Assembly: GCA_029259815.1 (NCBI GenBank)
Contig: JAJDEJ010000235.1
Location: 1 to 40,785, forward strand
Length of the DNA stretch: 40,785 nucleotides
Source of the DNA: Planctomycetaceae bacterium
GTDB taxonomy: Bacteria; Planctomycetota; Planctomycetia; Planctomycetales; Planctomycetaceae
Direction: 5' to 3'
Shown: positions 1 to 6,289 of the stretch, piece by piece
Layout of the letters: each line of letters opens with the position of its first letter
Numbering within the stretch: position 1 is the stretch's first letter
Program-made: the position numbers and the translations under genes
Notes under the pieces: model-generated
The model's input: only the letters and a program-made list of their open reading frames with translations
What the model was told of the DNA's origin: nothing
The model's database searches: none

Positions 1-1
1 T

Positions 2-241
2 CCGTATCGCATCATGATCCCGCAGTCGGTCGACGGCTTGATCGTCCCTGTCGCGGCGTCCACCTCGCATGTTGCGTACTCGTCGATTCGCATGGAGCCG
101 ACGTGGATGGCGCTCGGTCAAGCGGCAGGTGTCGCAGCTCATGTGGCGATCCGTGACGGGGTGCAACCGCGAGACGTCTCGATCTCAGCCGTCCAGCAGC
201 AACTCAAGTCGGACGGACAGGTGATCGACCTGCCTGCCTGA
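2..241 (+). CDS. FAD-dependent oxidoreductase, C-terminal fragment
   Basis: The reading frame is open from base 2 to a TGA at 239-241 and its start lies left of the window, so only about 79 C-terminal residues are visible. It contains the run RMEPTWMALGQAAGVAA. This matches the end of planctomycete FAD-dependent oxidoreductases of the FAD_oxidored family (PF12831), where an arginine-methionine-glutamate stretch and a helix of the GQAAGVAA type close the FAD site. The substrate is unknown. In planctomycetes such proteins are often exported and lie near sulfatases or PSD1 genes, but nothing in view confirms that here. The ATG at 14 is an internal methionine and not the start. The family assignment rests on this short conserved tail alone. 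Confidence 0.7.
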   Translation, partial: PYRIMIPQSVDGLIVPVAASTSHVAYSSIRMEPTWMALGQAAGVAAHVAIRDGVQPRDVSISAVQQQLKSDGQVIDLPA

Positions 242-390
242 GTGACCGCTGCAATCCGCAAGGTTGGATGCGCGATTGACACGCTCCTGCCTCGACTCTG
301 CCTGATGAGCCTCTGACGGTGAAGTCTCACTCTCGGGGCGACGATGCGATTGGTAAGAACGCATCCATTCCTCATGGAGAGTCATCACTC

Positions 391-1341
391 GTGCCGCCGC
401 GTAAACGTCCTGTCGCAGAGACTCAACAACGGACCGCTGGCCCGTCGCATCCGGCGGTGCATCTGCAGCCGTTCCTGCACTACCAGCGGGCCGAGTGCGG
501 CATGGCGACCAACACGATTCTCGCCTACCGCAACGATCTCCAGCAGTTTCTCGACTGGCTCAAAGCACGCCGAATCTCATCGGTGGGTGACATCGACCTG
601 CCGATTCTCACCGACTATTTGCAGATGATGCATGAACGTGGACTTGCCGCGTCGACTGTCTCGCGACGTCTCGTGTCTTTGAAGATGTACTTCCGCTTCC
701 TTGTGCTGGAAGGTGTGATCACTGAGAGCACGGTCGAGCTGATGCGGTCGCCGAAGTTATGGCAGTACCTGCCTACGGTGTTGAGCCCGGAGACGGTCGA
801 TCGCTTGCTTGCGGCACCATGTCACGAGGACTCCTATCCACTCCGTGATCGTGCCTTGTTGTCCGTGATGTATGCAACGGGGTGTCGTGCGTCGGAGGTG
901 ACGGGTTTGCGGTTGAAGGACGTCAATCTCGATGAGAGTTTCTGCCGTTGCGTCGGCAAGGGGAACAAGGAACGGATCGTGTCGCTCAACCCGGTTGCTC
1001 GCTCGGCGATCGAAGCCTATCTGCGTCATGAGCGAGGCTCTCTCGTGAGATCTGACGACCCGGATGCCCGACTGTTCGTCACTCGCACAGGCAAGCCGCT
1101 GACACGGATCACGGTCTGGGAACTGGTGAAGAAGTACGCTGCCCGCATCGGCTGCAGCGATCAAGTGAGTCCTCACACGCTGCGTCACAGCTTTGCGACG
1201 CACATGCTGGCCGGCGGCGCAGAGATCCGCGCCCTCCAGGAACTCCTCGGCCACGCCAGCATCCGCACGACGCAAATCTACACACAGGTTGAGCACAGCC
1301 GCCTCAAGAGCATCCACGCCGCGTGTCATCCACGGGGGTGA
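391..1341 (+). CDS. xerD: Tyrosine recombinase XerD-like (chromosome dimer resolution)
   Basis: A Xer-type tyrosine recombinase that would resolve chromosome dimers at a dif site with a partner recombinase. I choose the GTG at 391 (316 aa) because a GGAGAG stretch lies about 10 bases upstream and the length fits the family; an upstream in-frame GTG at 319 would add 24 residues. The N-terminal SAM-like core-binding domain spans roughly residues 25-115 and the catalytic domain 130-305. All catalytic residues are present: Arg166 in ATGCRASEV, Lys190 in GKGNKER, His262 and Arg265 in HTLRHSFAT, His288 in LGHASIRTT, and nucleophile Tyr297 in TQIYTQV. The full catalytic set and compact length argue for a housekeeping Xer protein and not a phage integrase. 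XerD versus XerC is judged only from overall resemblance, so the symbol is tentative. Confidence 0.85.
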   Translation: MPPRKRPVAETQQRTAGPSHPAVHLQPFLHYQRAECGMATNTILAYRNDLQQFLDWLKARRISSVGDIDLPILTDYLQMMHERGLAASTVSRRLVSLKMYFRFLVLEGVITESTVELMRSPKLWQYLPTVLSPETVDRLLAAPCHEDSYPLRDRALLSVMYATGCRASEVTGLRLKDVNLDESFCRCVGKGNKERIVSLNPVARSAIEAYLRHERGSLVRSDDPDARLFVTRTGKPLTRITVWELVKKYAARIGCSDQVSPHTLRHSFATHMLAGGAEIRALQELLGHASIRTTQIYTQVEHSRLKSIHAACHPRG

Positions 1342-1548
1342 CCTTCTGCATGAGCCACTCGTTCGCCGTGAACCGTCTTCAATAGCAGGCAATGTCACGC
1401 CTCGCATTACCCTGCGTGCGAATACGCACATAACGCGTCGACTTCGGCAGATCTCAAGAAGACAGGAGATGCACTTGGTGAATCCGTGAATCTCGAGTGA
1501 CCACGATCGAACCTGATCTAGTCGCAGGACCACGTATCGTTAGAATCC

Positions 1549-1584
1549 CCGCACGCATGTCAATTGGAGATGCGGTGCGTGCGT
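1549..1584. repeat. Inverted repeat upstream of the small cytochrome gene
   Basis: Arms of the type CGCACGC and GCGTGCG lie about 20 bases apart, just ahead of the cytochrome start at 1611. It could be an operator or part of the leader. The arms are short and GC-rich, so chance is not excluded. Confidence 0.3.
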
Positions 1585-1610
1585 GAACAGATCATCAAGG
1601 AGGACCAAGA

Positions 1611-2060
1611 ATGAAAAATCGTTTGTGGATCGGTGCATGTGTTTTCACGATGATTTCTGCTTTCGCAGGCATTCGATTCAACACTCACGCCGACGACGGC
1701 GTTCGTCAAATCCCTGACACAGTGATTGGCAGCCCGGTGAGTGATTCCGGGCCAATGATGCAAGCCAAGCTGACCGCCTCTCAGCGGGTCTTGGAGGGCC
1801 TGTTGAACCGAGACTTCAAGACGATCACAACGTCTGCAGAGATCCTCGTTCAACTCGCAGCAGCAGCCCCGAAGCAAGGGAACGGCGAACGCGATGATCT
1901 TATCTATGAACACTTTTACACTGAATTTGTTCGCCTCTCCGAGCAATTAGAAGTGATGGCTGAGGAAGAGAGCCTGGAAGGGGCAGCCTATGTTCATCAG
2001 AGCCTGACCGCGACGTGCATTGCCTGTCACAGACATCTGCGTGATCGTGCCAATAACTAG
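1611..2060 (+). CDS. Small secreted c-type cytochrome (cytochrome c'-like)
   Basis: A 149-residue exported protein with one heme c motif, CIACH, near the C-terminus (about residues 136-140). A hydrophobic signal peptide occupies residues 1-27. A strong ribosome binding site, AAGGAGG, sits just before the ATG. A single CxxCH at the very end of an otherwise alpha-helical chain is the arrangement of the cytochrome c' family, four-helix bundles that often bind NO or act in electron transfer. The match is by architecture, not by an alignment. The gene runs convergently towards the Nap/octaheme operon; two adjacent hairpins separate it from napB. A role in NO binding or in shuttling electrons to that operon is possible but is inference. 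Confidence 0.65.
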   Translation: MKNRLWIGACVFTMISAFAGIRFNTHADDGVRQIPDTVIGSPVSDSGPMMQAKLTASQRVLEGLLNRDFKTITTSAEILVQLAAAAPKQGNGERDDLIYEHFYTEFVRLSEQLEVMAEEESLEGAAYVHQSLTATCIACHRHLRDRANN

Positions 2061-2090
2061 TGGATCGTCACTGCAGAAGTTTCGAGTTGC

Positions 2091-2134
2091 CCACGGTCGC
2101 CGGACCGTGGAATTCCGCTCTCTGGCGAGAGCGG
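2091..2134. terminator. Twin 20-bp hairpins between convergent genes
   Basis: Two perfect hairpins stand in tandem, separated only by AATT. The first (2091-2110) has an 8-bp stem CCACGGTC/GACCGTGG with loop GCCG. The second (2115-2134) has an 8-bp stem CCGCTCTC/GAGAGCGG with loop TGGC. They lie in the 147-base gap between the cytochrome gene ending at 2060 (plus strand) and napB ending at 2208 (minus strand), so they probably stop or protect transcripts from both sides. There is no U-run, so classic Rho-independent termination is not shown. The layout (equal stems, 4-base loops, near-mirror flanks GTTGC and GCGAC) also resembles a REP doublet. Confidence 0.55.
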
Positions 2135-2207
2135 CGACACGTAAGTCATCTAATGACAGACGACTTGGCAGAGGCCACGAATCCTCTCGGTGATCGCTCG
2201 TCGATGC

Positions 2208-2789
2208 CTATTCGTCTGATGAGACAAACTGCTCATCGACCAACACTTCTGCATCGACTCCCGACTCCTGACCGACGTGACATTGCTGACAGCGAAGGCG
2301 CTCGCTGTGACGGCAGGTGATCTCGGGGCGTGCTCCTGACCCCGCATGACAGGCGTTGCAATCTTCCCTCATGAAATGGCTATGAGGAACGACTGGCGGT
2401 GCTGATGAATGCGCACGTTCGGTGGCATGCTTCGACTGCAGGAGAGCTACGAACTCGCTTTCGACGAACAGGTCGTTGCCTTTTTGAAAAACGTGACACT
2501 GCTTGCAGCGAGCTGACTGAGACATTCCCGGTGTCTGGGTGTGGGGATTCGCGGGGGCAACCCCAACTTCGGTGACGATCTTTCCTCCCGCGGGAGTGTG
2601 ACAGTTCGTGCACGTCCCCGTCAGCGGCGGATGAGGAATCACGGGGGGAGCACCGGCAAACGCTCGACGGGCTGCCCGTACCTCCAAGGATTTCGGTGAC
2701 GAGGTGTTGGGCGCATCATCGCCAGATCCGCACCCGAGGAAGACTGCGACAAACAGGCAACTGATCGCAAAATGACTGTGACGTTTCAT
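2208..2789 (-). CDS. napB: NapB-like periplasmic nitrate reductase cytochrome c, tetraheme form
   Basis: Electron-transfer subunit of periplasmic nitrate reductase. I start at the ATG at 2789, which overlaps the napA stop in an ATGA (193 aa); an in-frame ATG 24 bases upstream is less likely. Residues 1-20 form a signal ending in FLGC, a plausible lipobox with Cys20. Four heme motifs are present: CTNCH (60-64), CKQCH (95-99), CNACH (144-148) and CQQCH (167-171). Each pair is preceded by a related phrase, GAPPVIPH at about 46-53 and SAPPVVPH at about 129-136, which is the hallmark of NapB before its heme region. NapB is normally diheme, so this looks like an internal duplication of the NapB unit. 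It is the last gene of the operon. The N-terminal lipid anchor is predicted only. Confidence 0.8.
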   Translation of the reverse strand: MKRHSHFAISCLFVAVFLGCGSGDDAPNTSSPKSLEVRAARRAFAGAPPVIPHPPLTGTCTNCHTPAGGKIVTEVGVAPANPHTQTPGMSQSARCKQCHVFQKGNDLFVESEFVALLQSKHATERAHSSAPPVVPHSHFMREDCNACHAGSGARPEITCRHSERLRCQQCHVGQESGVDAEVLVDEQFVSSDE

Positions 2790-5137
2790 GCCATCTCGAT
2801 CTTCACCGCACACTTCTTGTAGTCCGGTTCTTTGCTGATGCAGTCCATCGCATCCAGCGTCAGCACATTGATCAAACGTCCCTCATCGAAAAAGGGAACG
2901 AAGACTGTCCCCGCAGGCGGTTTGCCGCGACCATCAATCTGAGCATCGAGTTCCAGGCTGCCTCGACGACTGGAGACGCGAACGGTGTCACCGTTTTCGA
3001 TGCCGAGTCGAGTGGCGTCGGAGCGGCTCAACTCGATGTAGGCCTTCGGGACAGCTTGGTGCAATTCCTTGACACGGCGGGTCATGGAACCGGTGTGCCA
3101 GTGTTCGAGGACACGTCCGGTCGTCAGCCAGAAGGGATACTCATCATCAGGAACCTCTGCGGGTGGATGATACGGACGGAGCCAGAAGGCCGCTTTCTCC
3201 CCATAGCCCTTGGCCTTGTAGAAGTGGACGCCTTGTTCCTTCTCGACGTAGGGATCGATGCCCGCCGCGTAACGGTATGTCGTTTCCTTGCCATCGACGA
3301 CCGGCCATCTTAGCCCGCGGGCCTCCTTGAGTTGCTCGTAACTGGCGAGGTCCTTGCCTGTGCCAAGCGTGAACTTGCGATACTCTTCGAACATCGCCTC
3401 GTGCCAATCTTCGTCGTCATTCCAGGGGAAGAGGTGGTCCATGCCCATCCGCTTGGCAACCTCCATGATCTGCCATGCATCTTCCTTCGCTTCACCCGGT
3501 GGCTCAACTAATTTGTTCCATTGCTGTGTCCGGCGTTCGGTGTTGCCGAAGACGCCTTCCCGCTCGACCCAAGCGGCTGCGGGAAGGACCAAGTCAGCGA
3601 TGGCTGTTGTGGGAGTCGGATAAATGTCACTCACGACAATGAATCGGCCATCACCCGGCTTTCGCTCGAAACGCTCCAGATTTGGCAGCGTGACCCAGGG
3701 GTTCGTGGTCTGAATCCAGATTGACTTCACATCACCGCGTGACAATGCTCGGAACATGTCGACAGCATGATAGCCAGGCTTCGGATTGATCGTGCCCTCA
3801 TCGAGGCCCCAGATCTCTTCCGCCTTCGCACGGTGCTCCGGCTTCGTCACGACCATATCGGCTGGCAGACGATTCGAGAGGGTGCCGACTTCTCTCGCGG
3901 TCCCGCAGGCAGAAGGCTGGCCTGTCAAGCTGAAGGGATTGTTGCCCGGACGGGAGATCTTGCCTGTGATCAGGTGCAGGTCATTGATCAAGTTGTTCAT
4001 CCAGGTACCGCGCGTGTGCTGATTGACTCCCATGCACCACAGGCTAACAGTGTTGCGGCTTTGGTCTCCATACATGTCGCCCAAGAGCTTGATGTGATTG
4101 ACCGAGACGCCGGTGATCTCGCTGACCCGTTCGGGCGTGTAGTCGGCGAGAAACTCTTTCAGCTCAGCCAGTGAACTGTCGCGTCCCTTGTCATTGAAAG
4201 TGTAGCGGTCCGCCTGATCATCGAAGCAGCCGTAACCGATCTCATCGAGGTCTTCGATCCCTCGCTTGAACACGAGGTTCTCATCGACAAATGCCTGGTC
4301 GACCTTGCCGTTCTTCAGCAGCAGATGCAGGATGCCGTTGGCAAGTGCGAGGTCTGTGCCGGGAGTGATCTCGATGTAGGTGTCAGCGTAGTCGCTGGTC
4401 TGTGTCCAGCGGGTGGCGATGTCGACCACTCGTACACTTCCATTGACACGCTTGTTCTCCAGGATGCGGCTGAAGAGCACCGGGTGCATCTCCGCCATGT
4501 TGTTGCCCCAGAGAATAAAGTCATTGCCGTGCTCGAAGTCATCGTAACAACCCATTGGCTCGTCACTTTGAAATTGTGTGATAAACCCCATGACCGCGCT
4601 CGCCATGCACAGGCGGGCGTTGGGGTCGAGGTTGTTGCTCTGCATCCCGGCTTTGACCCACTTCGAGGCTGCGTAGCCATCGAAGACTGTCCACTGCCCT
4701 GAGCCATACATTGCCACTGCTTCGGGACCATGGTCGTCGAGGGTCTTCTGGAAGTTGATCGCGATCAGGTCGAGCGCCTCGTCCCACGAGATGCGTTCAA
4801 ACCCCTTGCCGTCGGGTTTGCGTTTCATCGGAAACTTGAGACGGTCCTTGCCATAGAGCATGGCTGGCAGATGATACCCTTTGACGCACAGCAATCCCTT
4901 GTTGACCTCGGCCTGCTCATCGCCCCGCACAGCCATCACCTTGCCTTCACTGACGCCGACTTCAACTCCACAACCGGTCCCACAATACCGGCAAGGCGCC
5001 TTGCTCCAGTTCAGCGAAGCGTCGTCAGGATTGCCGGCGACTTGCTCGATGCGTGGGTCGCCACTGCAAGAGGAAAGGGTCGCTGCACTCGCGGCCACAC
5101 CGACTTGGGAGAGAAACGTTCGACGATCGACAGTCAT
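2786..5137 (-). CDS. napA: Periplasmic nitrate reductase catalytic subunit NapA
   Basis: Molybdopterin (bis-MGD) enzyme reducing nitrate to nitrite in the periplasm; 783 aa, somewhat shorter than the roughly 830 aa of enterobacterial NapA. The N-terminus has a Tat motif, DRRTFL (4-9). A LSSC motif at residues 21-24 would serve as a lipobox, so the mature enzyme may be a Tat-exported lipoprotein. The [4Fe-4S] ligands are Cys49, Cys52, Cys56 (CRYCGTGC) and Cys84 (GLLCVKG). The predicted Mo ligand is Cys177 in NARLCMASAV. The molybdopterin dinucleotide-binding domain forms the C-terminus (TTGRVLEHWHTGSMTRR region). The cysteine Mo ligand and the single N-terminal cluster fit Nap/Nas and not formate dehydrogenase with selenocysteine. 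The gene lies 19 bases after the globin gene and overlaps napB by 4 bases. No napC, napD or napGH is present in the window. Confidence 0.92.
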   Translation of the reverse strand: MTVDRRTFLSQVGVAASAATLSSCSGDPRIEQVAGNPDDASLNWSKAPCRYCGTGCGVEVGVSEGKVMAVRGDEQAEVNKGLLCVKGYHLPAMLYGKDRLKFPMKRKPDGKGFERISWDEALDLIAINFQKTLDDHGPEAVAMYGSGQWTVFDGYAASKWVKAGMQSNNLDPNARLCMASAVMGFITQFQSDEPMGCYDDFEHGNDFILWGNNMAEMHPVLFSRILENKRVNGSVRVVDIATRWTQTSDYADTYIEITPGTDLALANGILHLLLKNGKVDQAFVDENLVFKRGIEDLDEIGYGCFDDQADRYTFNDKGRDSSLAELKEFLADYTPERVSEITGVSVNHIKLLGDMYGDQSRNTVSLWCMGVNQHTRGTWMNNLINDLHLITGKISRPGNNPFSLTGQPSACGTAREVGTLSNRLPADMVVTKPEHRAKAEEIWGLDEGTINPKPGYHAVDMFRALSRGDVKSIWIQTTNPWVTLPNLERFERKPGDGRFIVVSDIYPTPTTAIADLVLPAAAWVEREGVFGNTERRTQQWNKLVEPPGEAKEDAWQIMEVAKRMGMDHLFPWNDDEDWHEAMFEEYRKFTLGTGKDLASYEQLKEARGLRWPVVDGKETTYRYAAGIDPYVEKEQGVHFYKAKGYGEKAAFWLRPYHPPAEVPDDEYPFWLTTGRVLEHWHTGSMTRRVKELHQAVPKAYIELSRSDATRLGIENGDTVRVSSRRGSLELDAQIDGRGKPPAGTVFVPFFDEGRLINVLTLDAMDCISKEPDYKKCAVKIEMA

Positions 5138-5156
5138 TCAGATCACTCTTTGGTCT

Positions 5157-5579
5157 TCAAGTTTTTTTCGAGCCGGTCAATGCGAACTCTTCATAGCCAC
5201 GACACATAACATCGGTCGCTTTGTTGATCGCTGCGGTCCATTCCTCTTCCAACTTCGCATGCCACTCATGTTCAAAATACCGCTCAAGCGTGTCGAGCAT
5301 GCAGTCGCGCCAGTCTGCGTAGAGGTCTTTGGGGATGTTCCGGAGATGATGCTTGTGCCCAAGGACAAGCAGAAATTGTTCCGCTGCGGGATAGCCGTGT
5401 TCGTAGTATTGGTGGATCACCGTCAACGACATGCGAAGCACGACCGCTTGTTGTTCCATGTCCACGCCGTCAAATTGCACGCTCAGATCCGGATATCGTT
5501 CAAAATACGTGAGATAAAACAGATCAGTGACGAGATCGTCCTGAGAAAGAATCCTGTGAATACTTTCGGCGATGGTCAT
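5157..5579 (-). CDS. Single-domain globin
   Basis: A heme-binding globin of 140 aa starting at the ATG at 5579, chosen because GGGAG lies about 6-8 bases upstream; the longer frame to 5624 lacks such support. The E-F-G helical pattern is recognisable. The CD1 phenylalanine is probably Phe36 (SVQFDGVD). The proximal F8 histidine is probably His77 in LGHKHHLRNIP, ten residues before Tyr87 as in Vitreoscilla-type globins. No FAD/NAD reductase domain is attached, so it is not a flavohemoglobin. Placed between adenylate kinase and napA, it most likely handles NO or oxygen around nitrate/nitrite reduction, for example as an NO dioxygenase or NO reductase needing a separate reductant, or as an NO scavenger. 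It has no signal peptide and is therefore cytoplasmic. Function is inferred from context. Confidence 0.8.
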   Translation of the reverse strand: MTIAESIHRILSQDDLVTDLFYLTYFERYPDLSVQFDGVDMEQQAVVLRMSLTVIHQYYEHGYPAAEQFLLVLGHKHHLRNIPKDLYADWRDCMLDTLERYFEHEWHAKLEEEWTAAINKATDVMCRGYEEFALTGSKKT

Positions 5580-5620
5580 GATCGGCTCCCGTGGGTCGGT
5601 TCGAGTCGTCCATGGAGGAA

Positions 5621-6277
5621 TCAAGTCGTGTTCTTGCGGATGACCGGTCCATCCAAGTGTTGTCGAATCGTTGCATGCACAACGTCTTGGGGTTGGGTGC
5701 CATCGACGTCGATGATGAGTTGCTTCTCCCGAAAGAGATCGAGAATGGGTTGTGTCTTCGCGTAGAAGTCACTCAGTCGAGAATTGATCGCCTTCTCGGT
5801 ATCGTCGGGGCGTTGGATCAGTTCACCCTCGCACACGTCACATACACCGATGTTCGCTGGGCGGTGATAAATGAGGTTGTAGTCGAGTCCGCATTTGCTG
5901 CAGAGGCGACGTGAGAGGAGGCGCCTCAAGACGACATCAGCCGGGACCTCGATATTGATGACCGCATCGGCGTCATAGCTTTCGAGAAAGAACTCAGCCT
6001 GCGGACGATTGCGTGGAAAACCATCCAGGACGAACCCGTAATTCCAGTCATGCTCTTGGAGCCGACGGCTGATGATCTCCTCAACTGTCTCATCCGGGAC
6101 GAGTTGGCCATCCTTCACATCGCGGCTGACCCGGGCGCCGAGTTTAGTCCGGTTCTCGATCGCCCAGCGAAAGATGTCGCCGACGCTGATATGAACGAGA
6201 TCATACGCCTGCACCAGCAACTGGGCCTGTGTCCCTTTGCCACAGCCCTGGGCTCCCATGATGATGTACTTGTGCAT
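5621..6277 (-). CDS. adk: Adenylate kinase, zinc-LID form, inside respiratory operon
   Basis: Catalyses ATP + AMP = 2 ADP in the cytoplasm; 218 aa, normal for the long form. The Walker A loop is GAQGCGKGT (8-16), with Gln where most adenylate kinases have Pro (GxPGxGKGT). The NMP-binding part follows (VGDIFRWAI, about 32-40). The FVLDGFPRN motif (82-90) is present, and the LID carries a structural zinc site with Cys126, Cys129, Cys146 and Cys149 (CSKC and CDVC). The housekeeping adk usually lies in a ribosomal-protein operon beside secY, so this is probably a paralogue. It starts 12 bases after the octaheme gene and ends 41 bases before the globin gene, so it is co-transcribed with electron-transport genes. 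Why a soluble nucleotide kinase belongs there is unknown. Confidence 0.88.
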   Translation of the reverse strand: MHKYIIMGAQGCGKGTQAQLLVQAYDLVHISVGDIFRWAIENRTKLGARVSRDVKDGQLVPDETVEEIISRRLQEHDWNYGFVLDGFPRNRPQAEFFLESYDADAVINIEVPADVVLRRLLSRRLCSKCGLDYNLIYHRPANIGVCDVCEGELIQRPDDTEKAINSRLSDFYAKTQPILDLFREKQLIIDVDGTQPQDVVHATIRQHLDGPVIRKNTT

Positions 6278-6289
6278 TGACGCAGCAGC

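Noticed and set aside
757..1533. Minus-strand open frame of 258 codons
   Set aside because: Antisense to the XerD-like gene, which keeps all catalytic residues.
5157..5579. NapD or NapE-like accessory protein, expected by position next to napA
   Set aside because: Length and the F8 His/CD1 Phe pattern fit a globin; no ferredoxin-like NapD fold features are visible.
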